A stretch of 64,000 bases of DNA from Minisyncoccota bacterium (GTDB lineage Bacteria > Patescibacteriota > Microgenomatia > UBA1400 > PJMF01): NCBI GenBank assembly GCA_018657765.1, contig JABHWM010000005.1, positions 1 to 64,000 of the forward strand, in the 5' to 3' direction. The notes beneath the pieces are model-generated. The model was not told the origin of the DNA, did not search any database, and saw only the letters and a program-made list of their open reading frames with translations. This document shows positions 8,650 to 17,237 of this stretch, one piece after another. Position 1 is the first letter of the stretch, and each line of letters begins with the position of its first letter. A program made the position numbers and the translations under genes.

Positions 8650-9267
8650 ATGAGTGATTTTTTTCTAGCTACGGGTAACAAACATAAAATTAAGGAAGTT
8701 CTTAGTTTAACTCCAGAAATCAACTGGAAGACTATTACTGATTTTCCTAAGCTTAAAAAATTCTCTCCAAAAGAGACTGGTAAGACTTTTGCTGAGAATG
8801 CAGAGATTAAAGCTAGAGCTTTTGCGAAAAAAACTGGAAAAATAACAGTAGCAGAGGATTCTGGTCTATCAGTACAGGCTCTAGATGGAAGTCCTGGTGT
8901 TCATTCTGCTAGGTGGGTAAAGGGCTCTGATAGTAAAAGAAATACTGCTTTATTGAAGAAACTAGATGGCTATAATAATAAAAGAGCCAAGTATGTAGCG
9001 ACTATTTGTCTATATGTACCAGATATTGATGAAGTTTCTAGTATAAAAGGTCTAAAAAAAGATTCAGTGACATTTTTCTCTGGAGAAGTTCATGGATTTA
9101 TTGCTATGGAACCAAAAGGAGATAAGGGTTTTGGTTATGATCCTATTTTTATTCCCAATGGATATGAAAAAACTTTCGGAGAACTGGGAGATAAAGTAAA
9201 ACAAAAGATAAGTCATCGTAGAGATGCTTTTGAAAAGTTTGTAAAATTCTTGGAATCAGATAAATAG
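8650..9267 (+). CDS. rdgB: XTP/dITP diphosphatase (house-cleaning NTPase)
   Basis: Ham1/RdgB pyrophosphatase that hydrolyses deaminated purine nucleotides (dITP, XTP) to monophosphates and so keeps them out of DNA and RNA. The signatures are the N-terminal ATGNKHKIKEV, the central AEDSGLSVQALDGSPGVHSARW spread around residues 76-97, and the C-terminal GFGYDPIF with SHRRDAF. The 205 aa length is normal. It is expressed apart from ybaB, which ends with a terminator 15 bp upstream. It converges with the next gene on the opposite strand, with 2 bp between the stops. Confidence 0.94.
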   Translation: MSDFFLATGNKHKIKEVLSLTPEINWKTITDFPKLKKFSPKETGKTFAENAEIKARAFAKKTGKITVAEDSGLSVQALDGSPGVHSARWVKGSDSKRNTALLKKLDGYNNKRAKYVATICLYVPDIDEVSSIKGLKKDSVTFFSGEVHGFIAMEPKGDKGFGYDPIFIPNGYEKTFGELGDKVKQKISHRRDAFEKFVKFLESDK

Positions 9268-9269
9268 AT

Positions 9270-9590
9270 TTATCTTTTATATCTCTCATCGTCAGAATAG
9301 AGGATTTTACCTTCACTCGGACCTCTTTGACCTAGTTTTTTAAGTCTTTCAGCAAAACGGGTTATAATTTTTGATTCTGCAATAGCATCTACAACTGGTC
9401 CACCAATCTCATCATAGAAACAACCTTCTGTTTTGGCTCTTTCCATTGATCTTCCAACAGCATCAGCTGCTCTATTTATTGGTTGTCTAAGTTTTTCTAA
9501 AGCAACATCTCCAACACTAGGTTCACTAAGATCTACACCGATTGTTTTTTCAAGAGTTCTAATGACTCTTTTTTCTAAAGGTAAAGGCAT
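9270..9590 (-). CDS. Small hypothetical protein
   Basis: 106 aa, soluble, mixed charge, with no recognised domain, signal peptide or membrane segment. Support for its being real comes from its promoter: a TATAAT on the same strand sits exactly 6 nt before the ATG, the leaderless arrangement repeated elsewhere in this window. It converges tightly with rdgB. No function is proposed. Confidence 0.55.
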   Translation of the reverse strand: MPLPLEKRVIRTLEKTIGVDLSEPSVGDVALEKLRQPINRAADAVGRSMERAKTEGCFYDEIGGPVVDAIAESKIITRFAERLKKLGQRGPSEGKILYSDDERYKR

Positions 9591-9596
9591 ATATAT

Positions 9597-9602
9597 ATTA
9601 TA
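9597..9602 (-). promoter_or_regulatory. -10 box of the 9270-9590 gene, leaderless type
   Basis: TATAAT on the minus strand ends 6 nt before the start codon at 9590. There is no room for a leader or a ribosome binding site. Confidence 0.5.
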
Positions 9603-9638
9603 TAGGACGTTTATCAGGAAGGCAATTAGTTTGAATAT

Positions 9639-10964
9639 TTAATCACTCAGACCTTTGACATCTTTAAGTGCTTTTCCTACAGCAAAATCAGCTAATGTTT
9701 TTGTAACAATAACGGGCTTAATGTATTTCTCGACCATTTCCTTGGAATTTACAACATTTAGTTCTTTAAAGAAGAACTCAAATCTTTTGATGAGAGTTTC
9801 TCTAATTTTTAATTTATTTTCATCTGGCATATTCCAACATTGTTTTTTGAAAACACCCCAAGTCTTTTTACGCAGACTGTAGTGAAATTGTTCATCTGTT
9901 TGATCTGGTTTTCTCTCATCGGTCTTGTTTTCATCTAGATACTGATACATTTCACTAAGTAGTTCCTCAGGAAAATCAGGGTGATTCATTTGTATATTTT
10001 GAAAACCTGTAGCAAGGTGAACTTCTAGAGCTTTTGATTCTTTGAATTGACCAAAATATTCATCAGGTAAAGTAGATGCTCCATGCTGAACAGAACCTCC
10101 AATTTGGTATTTATCTTGAGCAATTTCTGTAATTGTTTTTAGAATAGAGAAGTCTAAGTTAATATCTGCTAGATCTCCATTAGCTAGGACAACACCCCCA
10201 TGACTAGTTCCTGTTTGGACGCTAACTTTACTCATACCTACCATGTTTTTTGGTAGTTCTTTCTGAAAACCTTCGATATATGCATCAAAATCTTCTTTAG
10301 TGCTGTTTTTTCCACCAATATGACCTATCTCACCTCCTAGAGAGACAGTAATCTCTGCTGGTTCTAAAGAACGAACATATTTAGTAAATTCAACAGAGTA
10401 TTTATAGTTGGGTATTTGTTCTTCTGCTTCTGTTTTTTTATCAAGATCTACCAATGTAGACATATCTATGTCTATATTATAAAAACCAGCCTGTAGTGAT
10501 TCTTTTATTAAGTTTTTTATGGTTTCTATTTCTCCAGCTTTTGGTTTTCCAGGACTTTCTGCTTTTGCTTGAAAGTGATCTCCTTGAATAAATAGTGGTC
10601 CAGTCCAACCTTCTTTTAAGGCTGCAGCAGTGATAACGCTGACATATTCTTGAGGAGATTGCATGGTATAGGCCATTTCTGATCTAGCGATCTCAAAAAT
10701 CATTGCAGAGACGTTGTGTTGTTTGGCTGCTGCAAAGGTTGCTTTGGCTAGCTCATAAGTCATACCTCTGAGGTTCATAGCTGGAACAGTAAAGGTATTA
10801 GGAAGATCTTTTCTTCCTCTAGCCATATATAAATCATTAATCGAGCTTGGAATAATTCCAACTTTTATCCCTTGTTTCCAGATATTAAATCTAGCTTGTT
10901 GCTTTTCTTGATCACTACCAAATACAGCTTGGTAGACTAAGTTATCGATATTATTATTTTCCAT
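9639..10964 (-). CDS. fba: Class II fructose-bisphosphate aldolase family protein
   Basis: Zinc-dependent aldolase fold. In glycolysis or gluconeogenesis it would join or split fructose 1,6-bisphosphate to or from DHAP and glyceraldehyde 3-phosphate. Recognisable segments are the N-terminal TVPAMNLRGMTYELA, the GDHFQ segment, SLGGEIGHIGGKN and GTSHGG with QHGAST. I place the start at ATG 10964, which has AAGGAA about 10 nt upstream; a longer frame to 11033 would overlap glpX. The 441 aa are longer than typical FbaA (about 310-360) with an extended C-terminus, so it belongs to a longer subgroup and substrate may differ. Last gene of the pgk-glpX-fba unit. Confidence 0.82.
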   Translation of the reverse strand: MENNNIDNLVYQAVFGSDQEKQQARFNIWKQGIKVGIIPSSINDLYMARGRKDLPNTFTVPAMNLRGMTYELAKATFAAAKQHNVSAMIFEIARSEMAYTMQSPQEYVSVITAAALKEGWTGPLFIQGDHFQAKAESPGKPKAGEIETIKNLIKESLQAGFYNIDIDMSTLVDLDKKTEAEEQIPNYKYSVEFTKYVRSLEPAEITVSLGGEIGHIGGKNSTKEDFDAYIEGFQKELPKNMVGMSKVSVQTGTSHGGVVLANGDLADINLDFSILKTITEIAQDKYQIGGSVQHGASTLPDEYFGQFKESKALEVHLATGFQNIQMNHPDFPEELLSEMYQYLDENKTDERKPDQTDEQFHYSLRKKTWGVFKKQCWNMPDENKLKIRETLIKRFEFFFKELNVVNSKEMVEKYIKPVIVTKTLADFAVGKALKDVKGLSD

Positions 10965-11001
10965 GAGAGTATTTTCCTTTTTTAATGACTTACTACAGTT
11001 T

Positions 11002-11964
11002 TTATATATGATATTCAACGGTTTTTCTATCAAAAACGTGAGTTGTATCTATAAATCTAATTTTATTACTTTGATTGGTCATCACTAAGCTATGAGTTCT
11101 GGCTCCATCTCCAAAGAATCTAATTCCTTTGAGGATATCGCCATTAGTGACACCTGTTGCACAGAAGATAATGTTTTTTCCACTAGCTAGTTCTTTATGA
11201 GTATAGATTTTATTTAACTTACCACGCATCTTTTTGAGTCGATCTTCTTCTCCCTTATTTTTTGGCCAGAAACGAGCTTGCATTTCTCCTTTTATACAAC
11301 GTAAGGCAGCAGCAGTCATAACTCCTTCTGGGGCGGCTCCGATGCCCATGACAGCATGAACTCCAGTTCCTCTCATACAAGTAGCAACTCCTGGGAATAG
11401 ATCTCCATCCATGATCAGTTTTACTCTAGCTCCAGCTTCTCTTACTTTGGCGATTGTTTCTTCATTACGGCTACGATCTAGAATAGTAATTGTTAGATCA
11501 TCAACATCTCTTTTGAGTACTGTTGCAAGAGTTTTTAGGGTTGTTTTTACTGGATCATCTAGGTTTACTTTTCCAGCAGCTCTTGGTGGAACAATAAGTT
11601 TTTCCATGTACATATCAGGAGCATGGAAAAGTCCACCTTTTTCACTAGCAGCCAGAACAGCTATAGCTCTTGGACCAAGAGTTGCAGTAGCATTGGTGTT
11701 TTCTAAAGGATCAATGGCAATATCTACTTCTTTTCCTTTTCCAGTTCCTACTTTTTCTCCTATATACAGCATAGGAGCTTCATCTCGTTCTCCTTCTCCA
11801 ATGACGATTTTTCCTGAAAAGTCTATTTTATTAAAAGAGTCTCTGATTGCAGTAACAGCTGCTTGGTCAGCACCATTTTTGTCTCCATAACCAGCAGCTC
11901 TTGCAGCTTCAATGGCTCCTATTTCTGTAGCGTGGGATAGGGATAAGGCTAGTGTTTGTTCCAT
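11002..11964 (-). CDS. glpX: Class II fructose-1,6-bisphosphatase (GlpX)
   Basis: Hydrolyses fructose 1,6-bisphosphate to fructose 6-phosphate, the committed step of gluconeogenesis; some homologues also act on sedoheptulose bisphosphate. Family signatures are GEGERDEAPMLYIGE (about 57-71) and the metal-binding DPLENTN, where most homologues have DPLEGTN. The 320 aa length is normal. An AAGGAA Shine-Dalgarno precedes the ATG at 11964. It lies 37 bp before fba and 42 bp after the RHH-nucleotidyltransferase gene, so the four genes probably form one operon feeding hexose phosphates to the sugar-nucleotide pathways encoded further right. Confidence 0.94.
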   Translation of the reverse strand: MEQTLALSLSHATEIGAIEAARAAGYGDKNGADQAAVTAIRDSFNKIDFSGKIVIGEGERDEAPMLYIGEKVGTGKGKEVDIAIDPLENTNATATLGPRAIAVLAASEKGGLFHAPDMYMEKLIVPPRAAGKVNLDDPVKTTLKTLATVLKRDVDDLTITILDRSRNEETIAKVREAGARVKLIMDGDLFPGVATCMRGTGVHAVMGIGAAPEGVMTAAALRCIKGEMQARFWPKNKGEEDRLKKMRGKLNKIYTHKELASGKNIIFCATGVTNGDILKGIRFFGDGARTHSLVMTNQSNKIRFIDTTHVFDRKTVEYHI

Positions 11965-12006
11965 GATTTTTTCCTTTTTATGTTTTTTTAAAGATATTTT
12001 TATACT

Positions 12007-12831
12007 TTATACTTGAATTTTATTCCAGTCATTTTTTGCTTTTTTAAGGCTATTTTCATCTGTAACATCAAACCAAAGTCCTTGAAAAATAGAGGCACTG
12101 AGTTGTTTTTGTTTTGCGAGTGATGGAAAGACATCTTTTTCTAGATCAAAAATCTCTTTTTGAGGAAAAAACTCAAATATCTTATGGTTAAAAACATAAG
12201 CTCCAGTATTTATAATACTAATTCCTGAATTTTCACTAGTTTCAAGGAATTTAATGATTTTATTACCTTGAATAAAGACTTGACCATATTTTAATTCTCC
12301 AAGTCTTGGTTTTACAGAAATAGTAGCTAGGGATTTTTCTGCAAAATGAAAGGAACAGAGATTTGAAAGATCCATGTTAGTAAGGATATCTCCATGAATA
12401 ACTAAAAAAGGCATGTTTTTAAATAGACTTTTTGCTTTTTTTATGGCTCCACCAGTTCCTAGGTGTTTTTCTTCTATAGAGTATTCTATTTGAAGACCAT
12501 AGTTTTCTCCTTTACCAAAGATTCTCATGATTTCTGTATCGGTTTTATGAAGAGAAATAATTACTCGTTTAATATGATGTTTTTTTAGGACATTCAATGT
12601 ATGTGTTAGTAGATAACTACCACCTATCTTAGTTAGTCCTGGATGAGGGTTTTTTTCTTCGTTTCCTCCAGCCAGAATAAGAGCAGTTTTGATAGACGGG
12701 GAGAGGGATCTCTTCAGTAGTGTTTCTATTGCATGAGAACGATTTCTTATAGTAATACCATTAACCAGAGTATCAACAGAGTTCAGAACTGATTGTGAAA
12801 GAGTAATGGTAAGTCTAGCTTTTGTTCTCAT
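12007..12831 (-). CDS. Ribbon-helix-helix domain fused to a nucleotidyltransferase-like domain
   Basis: 274 aa, two domains. Residues 1-46 read as a CopG/MetJ-type ribbon-helix-helix DNA-binding unit: a short strand (ARLTITL), helix, then RNRSHAIETLLKRSL. Residues 48-274 follow the NDP-sugar pyrophosphorylase fold: LILAGG, LGTGGAI (124-130), VIHGDIL with the metal-binding Asp148, and GLWFDV near the end. The catalytic loop is degraded: where active enzymes have GGxGTRLxPxTxxxPK this protein has GGNEEKNPHPGLTKIGG, without the catalytic arginine. It may therefore be a sugar-nucleotide-sensing regulator rather than an enzyme; this is inference. It lies between pgk and glpX in the same operon. 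Confidence 0.85.
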   Translation of the reverse strand: MRTKARLTITLSQSVLNSVDTLVNGITIRNRSHAIETLLKRSLSPSIKTALILAGGNEEKNPHPGLTKIGGSYLLTHTLNVLKKHHIKRVIISLHKTDTEIMRIFGKGENYGLQIEYSIEEKHLGTGGAIKKAKSLFKNMPFLVIHGDILTNMDLSNLCSFHFAEKSLATISVKPRLGELKYGQVFIQGNKIIKFLETSENSGISIINTGAYVFNHKIFEFFPQKEIFDLEKDVFPSLAKQKQLSASIFQGLWFDVTDENSLKKAKNDWNKIQV

Positions 12832-12875
12832 TTTTTTATTAGTTGTCTTGTTTTCAAAGTATTTATCAATGAAGC

Positions 12876-14141
12876 TTAAGATTTTTGTAATGGTTTGAGA
12901 CCTGGAAGTATATTTCCTCCCAAGAATTCTAGAGCTGCTCCACCGGCTGCAGAAATATAGTCATAGCGATCTTCTAGTCCTAGCTGATGGATGGCACTGA
13001 TAGTGTCTCCGCCACCAATAATAGTTTTGGCACTGCTTTTGGCGATAGCTGTGGCAACTGATTTGGTCCCTTCTTCGAAATCTTTTTGTTCAAAAACACC
13101 CATTGGGCCATTCCAAAAAACAGTCTGTGCTTCTAAGATAATATCTCTAAATAAACGTTGTGTTCTTGGACCAATATCCAAATACATCCAGCTCTTTTTT
13201 CTTTCATGATTATTACCATTAGTAAGATCAATGACTTTCTTTTCTTTGGGATTTTCCATGTCATCTGCTGCAATTACATCAGAAGGATAGATGATTTTTG
13301 GTAAAGGAATATATCCATGAAGTAACATCTTCTCTGATTTTGTGTTATGAATAAGTTCTTCTGCAACAGCTACGAAAGAAACATTTTTCTTTTTGATATC
13401 AGCAGGTTCATCTTCTAGATATGAGTGAAACACTTCTAGACCATCTGCTTTAATAAAATTATTAGCAACTCCACCACCTACCAAAATAACATCAGCTACT
13501 TTACTAAGATTACGAATAGCTTCTACTTTATCTGATATTTTTGCTCCTCCAACAATAGCTACAAAAGGTCTTTTTGGCTTTTCAACAAGATCTTTGAGCA
13601 TCTCTACTTCATCAAACAAAGCAAATCCTGCATAAGAAGGCAGATGTTTTGTTATTCCTACAACAGAGGAATGTTCTCTGTGTGAAGATGAAAAGGCATC
13701 ATTAACATAGACATCAGCTAATTTACTGAGTTCTTTTGCAAAAGTAGAGTCGTTTTTCTTTTCTCCTGGGTGGAAACGGCTATTTTCTAGCATTAATATT
13801 TCACCAGGTTGTAGATTATCTACGGCAGTTTCAGCTTCTGGTCCAGCTGGGATATCTATTTTCTTTATTTTTTTACCAGTAAGTTTTTCTAAGTGTTTTG
13901 CAATAGGGTCTAATCTGAGAGCATCAATGACTTTGCCACCAGGTCTACCAAAGTGGGAAGTAATGATAATCCGAGCTTTTTGTTCTATTAGAAATTCTAT
14001 TGTTGGGAGTGTAGCTTTAAGACGAGTATCGTCCATGACTACTATTTTATTTTTATTTGTTCTTGTGGGAGCGTTGTAGTCAACTTTGAGTAGAACTCGT
14101 TTGTTTTTGACTGCATTAGCAGTTATTTTTTTTAATGTCAT
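12876..14141 (-). CDS. pgk: Phosphoglycerate kinase
   Basis: Transfers phosphate between 1,3-bisphosphoglycerate and ADP. The N-terminal KRVLLKVDYNAP (about 14-25), TSHFGRP near 61-67, the hinge, and the C-terminal nucleotide-binding glycine-rich GGGDTISAIHQLG are all present. The 421 aa length is slightly above the usual 390-400. It is the first gene of the minus-strand unit pgk / RHH-nucleotidyltransferase / glpX / fba (gaps 44, 42 and 37 bp). AGAGGA about 12 nt upstream may act as the ribosome binding site. No GAPDH gene is in the window. Confidence 0.96.
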   Translation of the reverse strand: MTLKKITANAVKNKRVLLKVDYNAPTRTNKNKIVVMDDTRLKATLPTIEFLIEQKARIIITSHFGRPGGKVIDALRLDPIAKHLEKLTGKKIKKIDIPAGPEAETAVDNLQPGEILMLENSRFHPGEKKNDSTFAKELSKLADVYVNDAFSSSHREHSSVVGITKHLPSYAGFALFDEVEMLKDLVEKPKRPFVAIVGGAKISDKVEAIRNLSKVADVILVGGGVANNFIKADGLEVFHSYLEDEPADIKKKNVSFVAVAEELIHNTKSEKMLLHGYIPLPKIIYPSDVIAADDMENPKEKKVIDLTNGNNHERKKSWMYLDIGPRTQRLFRDIILEAQTVFWNGPMGVFEQKDFEEGTKSVATAIAKSSAKTIIGGGDTISAIHQLGLEDRYDYISAAGGAALEFLGGNILPGLKPLQKS

Positions 14142-14218
14142 AAGGCAAATATCCTCTGTGTCATACTTTTGTCATATTATTTATAACTGGAAAGGGTAGT
14201 GCTTGTCAAATATAGAGA

Positions 14219-14785
14219 TTATTTTTTAGATATAGATTTCTTTTTTGGTTGTTTTTTAATAGTTTTCTTAGTTAAATTGTTTGAAAAAAATCTTTCAAAT
14301 TCAAAGATTCCATACCAACCAATAATAGTGACTATTACTGTCCAAAAAACAGAGCTTTGATGAAAAATTACTTCATAAAAACGAACAAAAACTAATAGAG
14401 CCGATGCTTGGAACCAGGAAATCCAACCTAGTTTTTTGTACCCCAGGGTAGCTTCTCTTGCTTTGCAATTCACCTTCTTATTTTTTTGTGATAGAGCAGT
14501 GAAAGCATTGAAATACAGAACTCCAACTAGGACATTCAAGATTCCATCCCAAAAAAGGTAAAAGGGATTAATATCTATCAGAGTAGAAAACATCTTTGGA
14601 AGAGAACCAAACTGAAAACTACCAGAAACAGACCTTAGTCCTTGGATTATTTTTATTAATCCTCTTAGAAAAAGGTACCAAGGAAGGATAGGTATAAAGA
14701 GTTTAATTGTCTTAGGAGAAAAATGAGGGAAAGGAATAAAGAATTTTTTTAGAGTTTTGACAAAATTGGAAAATGTGTCCGCCAT
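14219..14785 (-). CDS. Multi-pass membrane protein of unknown function
   Basis: 188 aa with about four hydrophobic segments (approximately 26-46, 70-92, 115-135 and 140-160) and a strongly basic C-terminal tail (KKTIKKQPKKKSISKK), which should be cytoplasmic. No domain was recognised. A TATAAT on the minus strand (14792-14797) lies 6 nt before the ATG, so the message is probably leaderless. It follows pgk's divergent flank in the same direction but has its own promoter upstream. Confidence 0.7.
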   Translation of the reverse strand: MADTFSNFVKTLKKFFIPFPHFSPKTIKLFIPILPWYLFLRGLIKIIQGLRSVSGSFQFGSLPKMFSTLIDINPFYLFWDGILNVLVGVLYFNAFTALSQKNKKVNCKAREATLGYKKLGWISWFQASALLVFVRFYEVIFHQSSVFWTVIVTIIGWYGIFEFERFFSNNLTKKTIKKQPKKKSISKK

Positions 14786-14791
14786 ATTTTC

Positions 14792-14797
14792 ATTATA
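14792..14797 (-). promoter_or_regulatory. -10 box, leaderless type
   Basis: TATAAT on the minus strand, 6 nt before the start codon at 14785. On the other strand a TATAAT at 14861-14866 serves the divergent gene starting at 14878 (11 nt gap). Confidence 0.5.
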
Positions 14798-14877
14798 GAG
14801 AGAAAAGTAAGGTCTGGTAAAGAGGTAACTTATGCTTTTTTCATAGCGGTCTTATTAGAGTATAATAAGCAGAACTT

Positions 14878-15330
14878 ATGTCTACAACTCGCTTAAAAAC
14901 TTTACAACCTCACTCAGGAGCTGTGATGATGGCTCTTTATCATTACTTGAGAAATCCAGAAATGACTAATTTTGGTATTAGACAAACTTCTCCATTTTCT
15001 AAGGTTTATAGTATTGTTTTGGTGGGTACGACAAGAGATGAAATAATTTTTAGAACAGGAAGAGATTGGCCTTGTTATTCTAGAATTTATGCTCGCTCTA
15101 ATAATACAGAGTTTCGTCTGAATCATGACCATTCTTCTGTAAAAGAAGAATTTAGAATAGAAAATAGAAAATTATATAATGGAGACTTTAGAACAGAGGC
15201 TGGAATGAAAATAGCTTTTGAAGGTGATTTTGTAAGTGATAAAAAATTGGAAGTTGTAGAGAATTTTCGTTTAGCTGATGGTAAGCCTGTTTTTGCAAGA
15301 CGGTATTATGAAGTAGATAGTGCTTGGTAG
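14878..15330 (+). CDS. Hypothetical soluble protein
   Basis: 150 aa with no membrane segment or signal peptide. Arginine and aromatic residues are frequent (RYYEVD, WPCYSRIYARSN), and the pattern is beta-rich. No family was recognised. A TATAAT at 14861-14866 stands 11 nt before the ATG, giving at most a very short leader. It is followed after 38 bp by a small membrane protein on the same strand; the two end at one terminator. Confidence 0.65.
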   Translation: MSTTRLKTLQPHSGAVMMALYHYLRNPEMTNFGIRQTSPFSKVYSIVLVGTTRDEIIFRTGRDWPCYSRIYARSNNTEFRLNHDHSSVKEEFRIENRKLYNGDFRTEAGMKIAFEGDFVSDKKLEVVENFRLADGKPVFARRYYEVDSAW

Positions 15331-15368
15331 ATTTATAAATTAGGAGTTTATAAAGAAAGATTTTAATT

Positions 15369-15797
15369 ATGTATTGGGGATATATAAAAAAAGAAGATGC
15401 TAAAAATTTGGGAAAAGCTCAAAGAATCAATTCATATATTGTGATAGGAGCAATGGCTATAGTGTCTGTAATGATGCAATTCATAATTATCCCTAAGCTT
15501 ATAGAAATTGCTGGAGTAACGGGTTTCCCTTTACCAGTTTATAGCCAATACTATTTTCCAATAGCAATGTCTTTATTAATATTGATGAGTATTTCTATTA
15601 TTCAATCTAGTGATTATTTAGAAGATGATCTAAAACAGAAACTCCAAAAATATAAAAAAGGAGAGATGATCTTACTTAAAAAGCTTTGGAATAAAAATTA
15701 TGAATATAAAGTTATGGGAATGATGTTTGTAATGATAGTTTATTTAACCGTTTCTATTATTATGCCTATTTATAAGATCACTGGAATGGTTTACTAA
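15369..15797 (+). CDS. Small multi-pass membrane protein of unknown function
   Basis: 142 aa with about three hydrophobic helices (residues 22-42, 56-77 and 115-137) separated by charged loops. No recognised domain. The final gene before a strong hairpin terminator. It is probably cotranscribed with the 14878-15330 gene. Confidence 0.65.
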   Translation: MYWGYIKKEDAKNLGKAQRINSYIVIGAMAIVSVMMQFIIIPKLIEIAGVTGFPLPVYSQYYFPIAMSLLILMSISIIQSSDYLEDDLKQKLQKYKKGEMILLKKLWNKNYEYKVMGMMFVMIVYLTVSIIMPIYKITGMVY

Positions 15798-15820
15798 AAA
15801 ATAGTTACTTAAAAAGTGAG

Positions 15821-15850
15821 ATGGCGTCTATAAGAAATAGACGCCATTTT
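15821..15850 (+). terminator. Rho-independent terminator between convergent genes
   Basis: An 11-bp perfect stem (15821-15831 with 15837-15847), 5-nt loop, followed by TTT and a T-rich stretch. It lies between a plus-strand gene ending at 15797 and a minus-strand gene ending at 15872, and probably serves the plus strand most strongly. Confidence 0.8.
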
Positions 15851-15871
15851 AGTTTCTCTAAGTTTCTATTT

Positions 15872-16948
15872 TTATCTAGATATTTTTTCTTTTTCAATAA
15901 TTATTTTTACTCTTTTCAAAAACTCTTTATTAACAATTCTTTTTCTTGGGCTGACTCTAAAAAATTGAGAAGTTGATTTTCCAAAATTAATACCATCTAC
16001 TAATGAGATATCAGCTCTAGTAATTTCTTTTAAAAATCTACCTTTATTTATAGAATTTGGTAATTTAATAAATAAATTGTTTGCCTGAGACGGAAAGACA
16101 TTAAAACCTATTTTTATTAAATTACTTTCCAAAAACAATCTTTCTTTTTTTATAAACTCTTTTGTTTTGTTTATAAATAAATCATCACTTAGAGCCGATA
16201 TAGCTAGATTTTCACTCAGGCCACTTACTGGAAATACATTTATTTCTTCTTCTAATTTATTAATAATTGGAGCTGGAGCTACAGCAAAACCCACCCTTAG
16301 ATTGGCTAGTCCAAATCCTTTGGAGAAAGTTCTTAAGATAACCAGATTATTTCTTTTAGAAACTTCATTTACTAGTGTTTCTCCGGCGAATTCAATGTTA
16401 GCTTCATCTAGAAGAATTAATACCTTTTTGGGAACCTTATCTAAAAATGAAATTAATCTTTTTTTGGATAAAACATTTCCAGTAGGATTATTTGGATTAC
16501 AAATAAAAATGAGTTTAGTTCTATTTGTAATGCCTTTCAAAATACCATTTAGATCTATTTCTAGATTTTTATTCATTTTTATAATTTTTGTTTTTAGTCC
16601 AGCCAGTTCACTACAAGTTTGGAACATCGGAAATGTTAACTCAGGAATAATTACCTCATCATTGGGTTTACATAAAATTCTAGGAATCATATTGATAATA
16701 GATTCAGAGCCATTAGCGATAAAGAATAAGTTCTCATTTATAGATAATTTTTGCGACAATGCCTTTTTCAGATCATTACCATTAACTTTGGGGTAATCAT
16801 TGAAGTTTATCTTTAGCTTTCTGAAGGTACTAGAAACCCTTGGCGAGCATCCTAATGGATTTTCACTGAGTGACAAATCTAGTGATTTTTTACTGCCAAA
16901 GGCATATAGCTTTTTCATACCTCTGGGTTTTATTTTTATATTTTTCAT
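15872..16948 (-). CDS. HisC-like class I/II PLP-dependent aminotransferase
   Basis: 358 aa, fold-type I aminotransferase of the histidinol-phosphate aminotransferase group. Signatures are CNPNNPTGN, LDEANIEF (usual form DEAYxxF, so the cofactor-ring tyrosine is Asn here) and the lysine motif RTFSKGFGLANLRVGFA. No other histidine gene is in the window, so the substrate may be another amino acid or keto-acid pair. It converges with a terminator at 15821-15850. I am sure of the superfamily and unsure of the substrate. Confidence 0.85.
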   Translation of the reverse strand: MKNIKIKPRGMKKLYAFGSKKSLDLSLSENPLGCSPRVSSTFRKLKINFNDYPKVNGNDLKKALSQKLSINENLFFIANGSESIINMIPRILCKPNDEVIIPELTFPMFQTCSELAGLKTKIIKMNKNLEIDLNGILKGITNRTKLIFICNPNNPTGNVLSKKRLISFLDKVPKKVLILLDEANIEFAGETLVNEVSKRNNLVILRTFSKGFGLANLRVGFAVAPAPIINKLEEEINVFPVSGLSENLAISALSDDLFINKTKEFIKKERLFLESNLIKIGFNVFPSQANNLFIKLPNSINKGRFLKEITRADISLVDGINFGKSTSQFFRVSPRKRIVNKEFLKRVKIIIEKEKISR

Positions 16949-17055
16949 TTTTATTTATTTACACCCTTTCTCTTGGGTGTGCTTTTTGGGCATTTCTTTC
17001 TTTTTATATTTTTAATGTTAATTTTTGAATTGAAGTTTTTTATGAATTTAAACGC

Positions 17056-17078
17056 AAAAAACCTCCCAATAGGGAGGT
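17056..17078 (-). terminator. Rho-independent terminator, minus strand
   Basis: Stem 17072-17078 with 17061-17067 (7 bp, G+C-rich), 4-nt loop AATA, followed on the minus strand by a run of T residues (17056-17061). It lies 160 bp beyond the stop of the HD-domain gene. The stretch between, 17079-17237, has no ORF of note; a transcript of it would be a 3' UTR or small RNA. Confidence 0.75.
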
Positions 17079-17237
17079 GATTAATTGACTTTTTTATTCT
17101 TTTATCTGTGTAGATAAACCTTTATTGCATCAGAAACACACCTCCATTTGAGTGGATAGTGCCATGAATAGCTGTTTAAGTTACTGATTTTCATAAGAAA
17201 CATTATATCATAGGTTATTATCAAGTAATTTTTCCTC

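Noticed and set aside
11411..11890. A 159-codon open frame on the plus strand
   Set aside because: It lies wholly antisense to glpX, whose motifs are intact; its composition (Ser/Phe/Arg-rich) is that of a reverse-strand shadow.
16167..16796. A 209-codon open frame on the plus strand
   Set aside because: Antisense to the HisC-like aminotransferase gene, which has clear PLP motifs; no promoter or ribosome binding site supports the antisense frame.
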